Of a stretch of DNA of 64,000 nt, positions 43,173 to 55,698 are shown in pieces. The first letter of the stretch is position 1; the number at the start of each line of letters is the position of its first letter. The notes under the pieces are model-generated. The model was given only the letters and a program-made list of their open reading frames with translations. It was not told the origin of the DNA and ran no database searches. Source of the stretch: Lonicera japonica (lineage: Eukaryota > Streptophyta > Magnoliopsida > Dipsacales > Caprifoliaceae); assembly GCA_021464415.1 (NCBI GenBank), contig CM038468.1, positions 30,988,969 through 31,052,968 on the forward strand. Direction: 5' to 3'. A program made the translations under genes and the position numbers.

Positions 43173-46100
43173 GTTTAAGAAAATTAATAACAAATAAACA
43201 GTATTGTTAAACTATTTTAACTAAAACAATTTTTTTTAATATCATCAGTTAATCTGAAAATATTAAAAAAAAAATTATCAATAATTAAACAAATGGGAGA
43301 TATGTAATATTTAAAAATTTACGTTTGTTAATATTTAAAAATTAGTAATCAAAAAATTTCAAAGAGTTAAGAGTTATATTAAGAAACTTTATGTTCTTAA
43401 AGTTTTCAAAATTACAAATTAAGTTTCTTAATATAACTATGAAATTTCAAATTAAATTTCTTAAAATTTCAAAACTTCAAAGAGTTAGAGTTATATTAAG
43501 AAATGTACACAACTGTATATTAAGTTATATTAAGTTAATCTAATTAACTTCAAAGAATTAGAGTTAAATTTCAAACCTTACTTTGAATATTGAATTTTTG
43601 ACTTTTAATTAAACCTAAAATTTAACAGTCGTATATCCGAAGCAAATATCTTTAACCTTTTTCATCTCATCTGGAGGGAAACCAGGGAGCATATGCTAAC
43701 AAACATTAAAAAATAGGGTTTAATTTATTTTATAAAAAATATTATTCTCTGATTTTTTTTGTTTCGAAATTTGTTCTCTGTGAGAAGGTTTCAACCCTTT
43801 TCTGAATGAAAATTAAATATTACTAATCTTGTGTTAAAAATAGGTAAGAGAAATAAAATACAATTCAATACCTCATTTAAAGATGTTTCATCGAACGCCG
43901 CTACAGGCTCTAATGTTTCATCAAGCCTATCTCATTTAAAACTGGCAGCAGGCTTAAGTTTTGAAACAAGTAGAAAAACCAATGTTAATAATCAGAGCTT
44001 CATCCTCACAAGTGTGCACGCCCAAATGTCTGCCTTGCATATTTTTAAATATTTAATTGACAGTTCCTTTAATGATATTTCATTAATTTACAAATATAAA
44101 CTAACTTGTTAACAAAAACACACATTATGCAAAAATACTTGTATATCATGTAGTTTTTTTTTTCTCAAAAATTGTTCTCAAGGAGGGGTTTTTAACCCAT
44201 TTTTTGAATAAATTAAATAATACCAATCCCTAAGTTGAAAATAGTTAATAAACATAAAATAATTAATAACAACAACAACAACAACAACAGAATGTGAATA
44301 ACAACTTATAAAAGTACCTTTATGGGCTCTAATACTTCATGAAGAGCCATTGTAGGTTCTAATATTTCCTCAGGCGCTATCTCATTGGAAATTAGCTGCA
44401 GGCTTATGTTCTGAAACAACCAATGTATCAGAGCTTTATCTTGACACAAAGAAAAACAAAATTGAAAATGGGTAAAAATTCCCTGTATAAGAATTTTTTT
44501 AGAAAAATTCGGGAAATAATATATTAATCTTATTAGTGTAGGCTTCTCATTTATCAATTGTGTTTTAAAATGAGGGTTTTGGTGAAAATTGTGTTTTGTG
44601 AAAACTTAACTTGGCACAAAATTTTGTTTTTTGTTATTGGTCTTATTATAAAATCAATTTTAAATCAATTCTAATGTATAATAATGTATTAAAAAAAGTA
44701 TTGCAAAATTAACTTTACATAAATAAAAAAAATAAAAATTATCATCTGCGTTTTTATCAATAAATATGTTTAAACTTATAATTTGTTGAAATAACTCAAA
44801 AGTACTATCAATTAAACAATTAAAAATACTAATATGCTAAAAAACCATGAGGTACAAACTTAATTTTGTACAATGCTATAAAAATTATAATCCAAAAATT
44901 TGTTACAAAATTAATGTTTCACTCTTTTTGGAATCTGGTCGAATATATGCCTTTAATTTACAAAAATATTCACGATTCTTTTACAAAAAAAAATAAAATT
45001 CTCAAACAAGCCCACATTTTCTAATACCCTAAACAAATAAATAGGGAAGAGAAGAACAAGAAAAGGAGACGCGAGCGGTATTACTACTAGTATTTTAGCC
45101 TATAGGTGCTGTTCATTTCACCTCTAAATGATTCGAGGTGAATATGTACCTGAATGACTCTTTTACTATAAATTTTACGGGAAAATTTATATATTGTAAA
45201 ACAATTCAAATTTCATTTAGACAAAAAATATGACATAAATCTCCATTAAGGAGCTATAATTTTAGTGACAAGAGTATTTGTACCCACTCATAAATGAGCT
45301 GTTATGGGTTCTACACGAAGGTGGCAAGTTTCACCGGTTAGTATTTTCATGATCCTTTCAGTGCGAAAGCAAATTTTTATAGAGAGTTCGAATGTTCATC
45401 AGGGTTGTTTCAAGTATATTAAAGAAATTCCCTATGAAATCTCATTAACATAGATTCCGTTTAATAGCAACATGGAAATAGTATGAAAAACAATTAATTT
45501 ATGTAAGAACTTGAAAACTAAGCTAACGTATGCGGTCAAATTAACTTTTACCTTTTTGGCTTTTCTTATGGAGAATTTTTCTTTAAAGGCCAAGGAAAAA
45601 AATAATTGCAAAAAAAATAAACAATGATGGAGGATATATATTCATAAAAATGAGTATGAGATGGAGAGTATCTCATCACAAATTTCCAATTATTTTTTAA
45701 CATCTCACACTATCAAGGATAATTATATCTATATATTATCATTTTCTATGTGACTATTAAACATATTCTTATTGATGAGACTGACTTTATTGGTGCAATG
45801 AAATTGTTTACTTGATTTTATCTCAATTTTAGTGGATTGATATATTATGGGGGCAGCCCCTCCTAATTATTTTGAGGTCTAAAATGATTATATAGCTTTC
45901 TTATTTAATTGTCTTAATAGAAAAAGGAGGAAATATTATTAACCCGGTGTTTTAATAAATTGATTTTTATTATTTTTTAAATTATTTTAAAATTCTATGT
46001 ATTGCATTTGACTTGCATAAAATATAAAATAAATAAAATTTTATTGCAATTAGATCAAGATAGGCTCGGTCAAAAAAGATATCGTCCAGTTTGATTATTT

Positions 46101-46357
46101 ATTTATTATGTTTAAAATTAATTTGGATTCAAGCAATCTAGTTGGATACGGGCCATAGCAAAAGAATCGGCGATGACGTTGTTTTTGTCATGAAAAAGAA
46201 ATAAAATTATTCAACTCCGTTTAATAACAAAATATAAACTAATAATAAAACTTACGGAGCTACTAGAGCTGCTATCAGATTTGGCGAGTTTGTGTATCTC
46301 GTCATCCTTCTCGATCGTCGCATTATCAGTGCAATTTTGTTGATCTTGGTTAGCCAT
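41942..46357 (-). CDS. Probable multi-exon host gene with repeated phase-0 exons
   Basis: Exon 1 (46256-46357, 102 bp) starts MANQDQQNCTDNATIEKDDE, ends in a Ser run and a GTAAG donor. Exons B2 (44318-44410) and B1 (42611-42703) are identical 93-mers with TTTCAG acceptors and GTAC donors, encoding NISLQLISNEIAPEEILEPT and 11 more residues. Exon A1 (42149-42238, 90 bp; NLSLLPVLNEIALDETLEPV...) has a TTGTTTCAG acceptor and GTATTG donor. Its duplicate A2 (43872-43960) is broken. A CCCTCCAG acceptor near 41950 allows a last exon with two codons then TGA. All exons are phase 0 and A and B are themselves similar (NEIA-x-E-x-LEP), so an acidic repeat protein was probably built by exon duplication. 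Family and function are not recognised; further exons could be missing. Confidence 0.5.
43628..44912 (-). repeat. Intragenic tandem duplication, proximal copy
   Basis: The copy nearer exon 1. Exon B2 is unchanged from B1, but exon A2 (43872-43960) has lost its acceptor (GTTTCAA in place of GTTTCAG on the minus strand) and one base (89 bp against 90), so it would be skipped or would shift the frame. (AAC)n expansion in the intron at 44268-44289 differs between copies. Confidence 0.85.
44913..46255 (-). other. Putative large first intron
   Basis: No further exon was recognised. The part at about 45480-45700 resembles the sequence upstream of host exon 1 at 30620-30830 (CATAAAAATGAG, GATGGAGAG, ATCTCA strings), so it is a third copy of that upstream element. 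Confidence 0.4.
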
Positions 46358-46700
46358 TTCGATAGCTTGAGAAAAAGAAGCAACTGAGTGAAGCGAATTA
46401 AAAGTGAAGAATAGAGCAGGCTGTGTATGAATGAACGAATTTTGAAATGTATTTATTAGCACTTAATTTATCAACTACCATGCTTTTGGACCCTTTAGAA
46501 GCTACGTGAGATTGGTAGATGGAAGACCAAGTTTCGCAAGTGGTGGAATTAATTAATAGTTGACATAAAATTATTGACAATCCCGAGATCAAAAGATTCC
46601 TATGAAAAAATTAGGAGAAGACTTTTCATATATACTTCCAACTTAATTTAGTTCAAAATAAAAAATTAAAATTAAAATAAATAAATAAATAAATTATTGA
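46358..46700. other. Upstream region of the repeated-exon gene
   Basis: Sequence 5' of the ATG at 46357 on the minus strand. No clear TATA box was assigned. It contains AAATAAATAAATAAATAAAT at about 46672-46696. Open frames on the minus strand here (46398-46592) show no domain. Confidence 0.35.
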
Positions 46701-48990
46701 ACCTTACTCTAATTAATGTCATACCTTATATAAAAAGTTGGCTTTCATGGCAACAAGACCTTGTGTAGTTTCCTACGTTGCACACATTCGCAGTGGTGAA
46801 GTTAGAAATTTGAATTATTCCTGACTAGTGTAAAATTTAAAGTTTATAAGATTAAGGCTGTATATATTCGTTGTATAATGGTACATTTTTTTTATACAAG
46901 ACAGTGCAATTTTGAATACGATATATGCTTCGAAATGAAGTGGAAGAAGTAGGGTAGCAGAGTAATTCTTATTCTTAATAATGGTTCAGTTATAAATAAA
47001 TGGCGGGTTTAAATTACAAATATATACATTGCTATATCAAAAACTATTCAGTTTTATAAAATAACATTGTTGGTGGTGTAGTGGTAAAATGATCTGAGTT
47101 CAACAATGAAGCTGTGGGTTTTGCTATCATTTTTTAGTTGACAAAAACCACTTTCTATATCACCGGAGACTCTTACTGGCACAGTTTTAGCGGTCATATA
47201 GTGACCAAATCATTTGTCACTAATGTAATTAATGATGGAAAACATAATTTTAGTACATGATAAAAAAAATTTAATCACTAAATACTAATTTTATTGTACT
47301 GTCTCGGTGCATATAATAATTTGGTCTTTTAAAATCAATTTCAAATTAGCATTTTTTATTATTAATTTTTTATGTTGTTGAAAGAAGGTTAAACAATCTC
47401 AAAGTCAAAGAAAACCGACGAAAGCTTGTTAATTAGTTGATGAAGGTGTTGTAGGAGGAACTTTCGTAGCAAAGGTAAAAGCTAGCTGGCATTCCTCCTT
47501 CTATGATGCAAGTGGACGAGCAAGAACTAGTGGTTAACAGTGTAAGAATTCACATAGGGCGTCACTATTTTATCACTCTTTTCCTTGAAAAACCAATCGA
47601 AATTATTATTGCTTGCATCAAGATTTTTTTTCGTATAAGATTATTTTAATATAAAAGTATATAAGAGAGTTCAAAAACCCCCTAACTCAAAATAAAGAAA
47701 GTCAACTTCATCTTAGCATTTGATATGTGCATTTTATTTTTCATCTTATGTGAAAGTATTTTTTCATGTATTACTAGCTAGTGCGGAAGTGGATATAGAT
47801 GAATACTAAAAAGTATAACTAAAATTTAAGCATGAGAAAGGACTTGTTTAATGTTGCCTTAAAATTTATTTATTTTGAAAAAAATTATATGAAAACTGAA
47901 TAAATCCGAATCAAAAACTTTTGGTTCGGATTTAGGTATCAATGATTCAAAAACCAAACCAAACTGAAACTGAAACCAAGGCCAAATTTTCAAAATTGAT
48001 ATGAGTTTAGCGTCTTTGCAATTTCCATCTCAACTGAAACTGATAACACCCCTAAGAAAGAGTGAGAAAGTCAAATGTTGATTTTACATTAAACATAAAT
48101 CAAGATTAAATCTAAATTAGTAAAAAGATTCAACCCCAATTAAACTTGAAATTTGTGAGTGCCAAAAATTTGTATCTCCCCACAAGGAAAGTTCAAAGCA
48201 GTTTCAATGAATCATTGATTGATGAACAATAAAAAAGGAGGGGATTTTTGTTGTTAGGTTGGTTTCACCAGTAGCTCTTATACTATTCTAGCAATATGTC
48301 TTCTTTTTGTTTGTGTGTTTTAATATAGCTCAAAGGCAATTGGTGAGAATAAAAGTTACCACTTTCTCTCTCTAATAAAATTTACCTAAAATTTAGGGAT
48401 AGTTTCCCTTGTAATGAGCCTCCCCTTTTTATTTATATGCATAGAATTAAGATTACAATACTCCATTAGGGTAAACAATAAAATTACTATGAAGGGCAAA
48501 ATTCAGGCATCATTCCAATAGTTTACAAGTGTCCTAACATAGTACAAATCAAAGTGGTCCCATCTTATCCATAGCTCATGTGGAAGCGATCATATCGGCT
48601 GTAGAATGACCATATTAGCATGGGGCAACATTACCACGACTATGTCGGCAATAGAACAACCACATTAGCATAGACATATCTTCATCGGCAAAGGGATTCC
48701 CATATCGGGATCCCACTCTTGCTAGATTTTGTACTTAAATTTTTGCATAAGGCCTGGTCCATCTCGGCAGTAGGCCTAGTGATTTTGGCCTAGTCATAGT
48801 GACGGGAGTGGCAGGAGGTGGAGACGATGGATTTCTCTCTTCCATTTTTCTTTTTCTTTTATAATATTTTTCTAAAAAGAAAATGTAATTAAAATGATTT
48901 TGAAACAATATTTAATTAAAATAATTAAAATATCTTTAATTCCGTCCATTTTAATGGAGAAATTGGACGGAAGGGTAAAAGTGAGACTTT
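46700..48990. repeat. Diverged 2-kb repeat, copy 1
   Basis: Collinear with 50220-52045: both contain TTGCACAC, CAGTGG(T/C)G(A/G)AGTTAGAA, TGTACAATGGTACAT-like, CTATATCACC(G/A)GAGACT, CACTATTTTATCACTCT and GGAGAAATTGGACGGAAGGG in order. Copy 1 carries an extra block of about 650 bp at 48155-48810. CAGTGGTGAAGTTAGAAAT resembles a hAT terminus but no partner end was found. No gene is supported. Confidence 0.7.
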
Positions 48991-50219
48991 TTTTTTTAAT
49001 TTAAAGTCAAAGTAAAACCGAGTGAATAACTTAAGGATCATTAGAATAGTTTACTCATCCTTTTATTTTAATTTTAAGGTACTATGGTCGTGTTAACTCA
49101 TTAATTCCATAGTATGGTCTATATTGTTAAATAAATAATTTTAAGGTTCAAAATTGAAGCAGTCGATCGGAGAAGCATGGGATCGCTAACCTAGTACTGT
49201 TGATTTAGATTAATTAATTATTTTTTTTGACTAATATTTAGATTAATTAATTTAAATTGTCTCCATGTGCAAATATTTAATCTCCTTTATTTAATGAAGT
49301 CGAATTAAAAATTACTTACCATAGATTAGAATATCATTTCACATGTGTACATATGTGTATGTGTGATCGAGATTGTATTCACACTCAAACAAACAAAATT
49401 ATGTTATTTTATTTTCCATGCATGTGTATTTACGATTAAAATCCCAACTTTGATTTTTACGTTTATTTTTGAAAAAATAAATAAATAAAATAAAATAAAA
49501 ATAATGGCTATGCAGGAAACATATATATCAAGGATGGTGAAATATAGAATACTAATTATGTCTGATTAGATTAAGTATATTATCAATTTGGGACGTATGT
49601 ACCAAAAAGAAAAACGGGACTCTAGATTAATACCAATAGTGTAGTAATAGTTTTTTTTTTTCATAGTACGGTAAAAGATGCATGCCTAATACTAATACTA
49701 ATATTTTCTCCGTCTAAACGTAACGTAGTTTAACTAGAAGGCAACGAAGAGATTGTTGAAAAAGTTGGAAAGCGTGAAATTTGTTTGGAAGCTTTCGAAG
49801 TTAAATGGTACGTGAAGATGAACTGCAAAATGCAAAAGTACTAAATTTGTGTAGCATATTTGGTCCAATATTTACTTTAATTCTAGTATAATACAGGCAC
49901 AATTTATTCTTTAGAGAAGATCGATCCTTATACTTTATATATATATATAACTTTTAAATGCATTTCAACTTTGTATCACTAAATTTCGTTTAATAATAAA
50001 ATGAAAAATGATTGAATTCATAGTTTTCTCTCTGTTCACACTTGTAGAATTGACTTCTATTATTTTGTTTAATATAATGGTAATTGGTTCAATCTTGTCC
50101 TGGCGGAGAACTAAAATATTGATAGTGCACATGCATAGCTGAAAATCCGAGTTCAAGGTTCAAAAATTTAACAGGGATACAAAAATCGATTAATTTAATT
50201 ATTCCCTTGGGTTGAAAAA
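48991..50219. other. No recognised gene
   Basis: AT-rich sequence with short simple repeats, for example (TA)n at about 49940-49950. The only open frame (49965-50156, minus) lacks recognisable features. Confidence 0.5.
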
Positions 50220-51565
50220 AAAAATTAAATAAATTCTTGAACCTTACTTTAATGTCATACTTTATATGTAAAGACTATCGTGCTAACAACACTTCTGTTG
50301 TTTCTTACGTTGCACACCTTTACAGTGGCGGAGTTAGAATTTTAAATTATCTCAAACTAGTGTTCAGAGGAAAAATTCTAGGATTGGGATTGCGTTTATT
50401 TGTTGTACAATGGTACATCTTTTTAATACAAATGGTGCAATTTTGAACACTGTATATGGTTTGAAATGAAGCGGAAGAAGCGGATAGTGCAGTAATTCTT
50501 ATGCTTAATAATGGTGCAGTTATAAGTAAATGGGTATAAATTACAAATATAGACTCTGGTACATCAAAAATTATTTTGTTTTATAAAATAATAATGTTGA
50601 TGGTGTAGCAGTAAAATAATCTAAATTCTAACAGTGAAACAGTCGGTTTTGTTATAATTTTTTTTTTTGACAAAACCCACTTCCTATATCACCAGAGACT
50701 TTATTCAGCGGCTACATAGTGACCCAATCTTTTGTCACTGATGTAGTTTATGACGAAAAAAAAAAATTTAGTAATAATTTTTTTGTCACTAAATAATAAT
50801 TCTATTGTACTGTCTTTACGTTTATCCATGAAACATTAATTATAGACTCATATTTAATGTGGTATGGAAACATTTTTTCAGAGACAGAAAAAATAGTGGA
50901 ACAAGTGAGTCACCGGCCACCATCAATGATTTGTCTCGGTGCATAATATTTTGGTTCAAGTTGTGCACAGTCGTATAAAATAATTTCATTTTTAAAATAA
51001 TGTTAATTTCTTTTTTTTTTTTTTGAAAGAATGTTAAATAATCTCACGAAAACCTACAAAAGCTTGTTAGTTGATGCAAGTGAACATGCAAGAACTAGTA
51101 TTGGTTGTCTAGAGCACATCATGTAGAGTACATGCATTTATTTTTCTTTTCATTAGTTAAATGGAATTTGATAGATCAAAATCTGTACAAAGTTAAATTT
51201 AAGCTTTGCTTTAGTGGTTAAGAGTGTGAGAATTCACACCAAACATCACTATTTTATCACTCTCCTTTTCTCCAAGAACCATCTGAAACTATTATTGCTT
51301 GTATCAAGAAAAAAATTATGTATTAATTTATTTTTTATGAAAAAATAAATAAAAGAGTTCAAAAATCCAAGATTCAAAATAAAGAAAGTCAAACTGACCT
51401 AAACATTTGACACGTGCATTTTATTTTCCATCTAATCTTAAAGTACTTTTCATGTATTATTACTAGTGCGAAGTGGATATTGATAAGAATTACAAAGTAT
51501 AACCGAAATTTAAACATGACAGAGTACTTGTTTAATGTTAGTTTAAAATTTTTTTATTTTGAAAC

Positions 51566-51600
<35 letters not shown>

Positions 51601-52045
51601 ACTGAATCTGAACTGGAAACTTTTAGTTCAAGTTTAGGTTTCGATGATTTAGAAACCGAACTAAACCCAACCAAAAACTAAGACTGGATTTTAAAATATG
51701 ATATGGGTTGAATGTCTTTGCAATTTTCACCCAAACCGAAATCAACCATACCCCTAAAAGAAAGTTAAACGTTGATTTTACCTTAAACCTAAATCAAAAC
51801 AAAGATTCAACCCCAATTGAACATGAAATCATTGAACCCTAAAATGAAGGTGATGGTGGTAGTGGTGGCCAGAGGTGGAGATGATGGGTTTCTCTCTCTT
51901 CCATTTTTCTTTTTCTAGTATAATATTATCTTTTTACAAGATTCAAATTAAAATGATTTTGAAATAATATCTAATTAAGATGACAAAAATACCCTTAATT
52001 TCGTCATACTTAATGGAGAAATTGGACGGAAGGGTGAAAATGAAA
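50220..52045. repeat. Diverged 2-kb repeat, copy 2
   Basis: Partner of 46700-48990 in the same orientation. It contains a 28-bp (TA)n run at about 51569-51596. The hAT-terminus-like CAGTGGCGGAGTTAGAATTT at 50325 is closer to consensus than in copy 1. The duplication could be segmental or two insertions of one long element. Confidence 0.7.
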
Positions 52046-52270
52046 CTCACTAAATAGTTTAAGAGTCTAGCTAAGACGTTTTTGAGGACGTCATCTTAAA
52101 TCGTGTAGAGCTTTCCCTAATTGCCAAGGTACGGTGTCTTTGAGTTATTATGCTTGTTAATCTGACAAACGTGTTAAGAATTTCACCTCATTTATCATTA
52201 ATATTCTTCATTTCGTACTTTTGTAATGTTGTAAAGATCAACATCTTCTAATCGTTATAAGCCACGATCT

Positions 52271-53080
52271 ATGGTGAAAAATAAAGAAGATATTGAGTTC
52301 TCTAATATTGAACAACAACTTTTAAAATGGAACATTCCAGAAGTTAATCCAGATAAGATTTATGATATAGGCATTTTAAATTTCTTTCAATCATGTCGTT
52401 TAAAGCTATTGAGAAAACTATTTAGATAGGAAGCTCTTATGATTTTAAACAGTTGTTAACTGAGTCGAAAATAATTAGATATAAATATGAGTATAAATAT
52501 TTACATATCGGCTTTAAAACTCCTTACTGCGGAAGGTTTAAATACTTCTCTTTTAATTGCTTTACGAGATTGTTGTCATAAAAAATTTAATGATTCTCTT
52601 TTAGGTATCATTCAATCTAGCATTTGTAATGGTCTTGTTTATTTTGATTGTCATCCGAACCTTTCTGTTTCTTTAACATACATAAATATTTTTGACGTTT
52701 TAACATTAAATCTTCAGCTTCGTGGTTATGATATGAAGATAGGTTCTAAACCTTTTAATCTCACTTATCATATATATATATTACAAAGTTACGGATACGT
52801 TGAGTCCTCGTGCTAATGCTTATGATTGTAAAGACAAGACTATTCTTTTAGAAACAAATCTTTTAAATTATGATATTGCTTTTCCCTGAACAATTATGTG
52901 CAAAGATATTACTCCTCTATCGTTATGGCTTCTTAAGGTAGCATCTCCATCTAACCCTGTTAAAAATAGGAAGGTAAAAGAAAATCTCCAGTTTGATAAT
53001 GATATATGATGTTATAATTAAATTTGATGATAATAAAACTGCTAGACTTTCTACCAGCTCTAGTGATGCAAATTCGGATT
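52271..53080 (+). pseudogene. Endogenous pararetrovirus: movement-protein-like remnant
   Basis: Coding sense survives in pieces: a 52-codon frame from ATG 52271 to a TAG at 52427, a second frame to about 52510, the frame 52487-52780, then a shift within TATATATATA (52770-52780) and a further frame with stops at 52887 and 53007. The central part holds NDSLLGIIQSSICNGLVYF and LTLNLQLRGYDMKIGSK. These fit the 30K-type movement protein of Caulimoviridae, which passes viral material through plasmodesmata. No retrotransposon carries this domain. Three frame changes and several stops show an old, dead copy. The sequence resumes after nested insertions at about 59570. Genus is not assignable by eye. 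Confidence 0.65.
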
Positions 53081-53455
53081 GTTTTTCCTAGCTAAATTAA
53101 TTGTTTTTCCTAGCTAAATTAATGGATCCTTAAACCTTGAACTACGAAAGTGCAAGAACCTTGGAATTTTGTCGAAGATGTGGAACACGGAACCTAAACC
53201 CAACCCTTGAATGCAAGAATTGAACCTCGGTATAAGTTGAAGACGCTAGAATAAATTGGTGGAGAATTGATTGATGAGTCAAGAATAGCTTGAATAATAA
53301 ATTCAAACAATTCAACAAGTTCTAGCAAGAACTCAAGGTGTAAACACACTCAATTTGATTAATGATGACTTCATAATAATGTTTGTTTTCTCTTTTAAAT
53401 AGGAGAAAACAAAGCCTAAAACAATAAGGAAACTAATTGAAAAAAATACAATGAC
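53081..53455 (-). mobile_element. Family X repeat, left part
   Basis: Begins with two tandem 22-bp copies of TGTTTTTCCTAGCTAAATTAAT, then GGATCC and sequence matching 18550-18850. On the minus strand CTCCTATTTAAAAGAG is a TATA-like box. It is interrupted at 53460 by a copia element and resumes at 59149. It splits the pararetroviral remnant. Confidence 0.55.
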
Positions 53456-53460
53456 GAAAC

Positions 53461-53942
53461 TGTTAGATCTTGTTGGTTTTAAATAACCATAAACCCTAGG
53501 ATCGATCATGTCGTATCACCAAGAATCAATAAATTAATTTGCGGAAGCGTACCTGAATCCATAACGTGTGTTTGTTGCCGATTGGTTAGCCTTCCAAATC
53601 AACACGTATTTCTTTAGAGAATCCTTTATGCATTGTCTATGCTCTCTGTGATAATGGGGGCTCAACAGGGATAAGATACGTACGTGTGATCTGAGGACCA
53701 TAACCACAATATATATAGATAGTAAACCCTACTATCTATTTAGTATTTCTATTTTAGCCCATCATAAAAATAGAATTACTCTTAAGTATCTACACATTAA
53801 AGGCCCACACCCTATTAGATACATTTAAGCCCAAATAACTTAAACCTTATTTGATCACTTTTAAAGAGGACTTAACCATTTGACAGTCCACAACACATAA
53901 TTGTTTCACATATAAGCCCAATGTTGGATTAAGGATCCAACA
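53461..53942 (-). mobile_element. Copia 3' LTR with polypurine tract beside it
   Basis: Ends TGTTAGATC...GGATCCAACA. Directly right of it the minus strand reads AAGTGGGAGAT, the copia polypurine tract (53943-53953). It is 482 bp, the same length as its partner. Confidence 0.9.
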
Positions 53943-54363
53943 ATCTCCCACTTGGGCTATATGTGTAACTTTATAATTATGTATTGTAAATTGAGCTCAT
54001 CTTTGCTGTCATTACTGAAATGTATCTGTATTCAATCCGGTACATCAATCATATCAACATAGGATCAAAGCGGCCTTTGTTACACTTGACGTAACTCGAC
54101 CCATCAATGGTCACACATGTCGATCTAACTGAATGACATAGATCATGATGTGGATGTGTAGCATGAAAATTACATGTATTGTGATCTTAACATGTTTATT
54201 TCCAACTGGTCCTCCTGAAACCTTAGTGAGACCAAACCATATCCAAAATCAGAGTGTAAATAAACCAAACTTTTATTTCTGCAGAAAATAACTTCAAATA
54301 TCCTTAAACTGAAACAACCGAAATATGTCTATATAATAGAAACACTAAAATTACAAACTCCCA

Positions 54364-54820
54364 CTAAAACTGAATATCCTGAAAAGATATGACACCCATA
54401 CGAGCAGTGTGCTCATGAAACACTTTGGTTGGCAGTCCCTTAGTAAGCGGATCCGCAACCATGGAGTTTGTACCGATGTGTTTTATAGACAACTGTCCAC
54501 TCTGAACTATTTCTTTGCCAACTAGAAACTTGATATCTATATATTTAGACTTCGCCAAGCCCTTGTTGTTAGTGGAATACAAGATAGATTTAATTCTATC
54601 TTTGCACCCAGAAAATCGGAGCCAATATACCCAAAGATCTCAAGCTGATCTGACCTTCGATATATGAGCATGTAGTACTTTTATTTTCTGTAAGTACCAC
54701 AAGACCTATTTTGTTGCTTTCAAATGGTCTATTCCTAGATTGCTTAAATATTTGCTTAGCATCCCAATAATATATGCAAAATCTGGACACGTATATACCT
54801 GAATATACATCAGACTCCAT
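54364..54820 (-). pseudogene. Copia RNase H remnant
   Basis: The 3' part (54364-54582) reads KSKYIDIKFLVGKEIVQSG then IGTNSMVADPLTKGLPTKVF, the conserved end of copia RNase H, and stops at 54364. The 5' part (54596-54820) is in another frame with damage, including YVSRFCIYYWDAKQI where the RNase H start should be. At least two indels lie between RT and this region. Confidence 0.85.
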
Positions 54821-54858
54821 ACTGCTGATGCATAAGGAATCTTCTGCATTTTATTTTC

Positions 54859-55677
54859 CTAAAAATCATGCATGCCATATCTCTTGAGAACCTTTTCGAT
54901 ATAGCCCTTTTGTGATAATCCTAAAGTACCCCGAGAGCGATCTCGGTGTATCTGTATGCCTAACACAAAAGAGGCAACACCAAGATCTTTCATCTCAAAA
55001 TTCTTAGTCAGAAATCTCTTAGTTTCGTGCAATATGCCTATATCGTTGCTGGCAAGCAAAATGTCATCGACATATAAAACCAGAAAAATATACTTACTCC
55101 CACAAAACTTATGGTATATGCAATCATCGACCAAATTCATCTTAAAACCAAATAAGATGATTACTTGATGAAACTTGAAATACCATTGGGAAGATGCTTG
55201 CTTAAGCTCATAGATGGATTTCTTAAGTTTGCAAACCATGTTCTTTGGGTCTCCCACCACAAAGTTTTCCGGTTGCACCATATAGATCATCTCATCAATG
55301 TTACCATTGAGAAATGCCGTCTTTACATCCATCTGATGTAACTCAAGATCGAAATGTGCCACCAATGCCATTATAATCCTAAAAGAATCTTTCGAGGAAA
55401 CTGGAGAGAAAGTTTTTTTATAGTCGATGCCTTCCTTTTGTGTAAAGTCCTTTGTAACAAAACGAGCTTTGTACCTTTCCACATCACCTTTCGAATCCCT
55501 CTTGGTCTTAAATATCCATTTACAACCAATGGGTTTCGCACCTTCTGGCAATGGGACAAGATCCCATACGTCATTGTCCTTCATGGACTTAATCTCTTCA
55601 TTCATGGCATCAATCCATTTTTGAGAATTAGAACTTTTCATGGCTTGACAGAAGTTGATCGGATCATCTTCCATCAT
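54859..55677 (-). pseudogene. Copia reverse transcriptase, largely intact
   Basis: Conserved blocks in order: WIDAMNEEIKSMKDNDVWDL, GCKWIFKTKRD, ARFVTKDFTQKEGIDY, QMDVKTAFLNG (first catalytic Asp), the LKKSIYELKQASSQW block, and VLYVDDILLAS (YVDD, catalytic pair). 272 codons are open without a stop. It ends in a TAG at 54859 directly after KRYGMHDF. The frame changes relative to the upstream integrase tail near 55690. Copies cDNA from element RNA; it could still encode a near-complete RT domain but lacks a continuous polyprotein. Confidence 0.9.
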
Positions 55678-55698
55678 TCCAATGTCAACCTCATGTTC

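Noticed and set aside
46791..50360. hAT transposons at the CAGTGG(T/C)G(A/G)AGTTAGAA strings (46791 and 50325)
   Set aside because: No opposite terminal repeat or 8-bp duplication was found for either, so only one end resembles hAT.
47070..51260. tRNA-derived SINEs at TGTAGTGGTAAAATG (about 47078) and TTTAGTGGTTAAGAGTG (about 51210)
   Set aside because: They resemble a polymerase III box A, but no convincing box B at the right distance and no tail or target duplication were seen.
53499..53510. GGATCGATCATG in the young copia LTR as another Athila-type dyad
   Set aside because: Only one half of the palindrome is complete (GATCGATC with one CATG arm), it occurs once per LTR, and no 21-bp partner exists.
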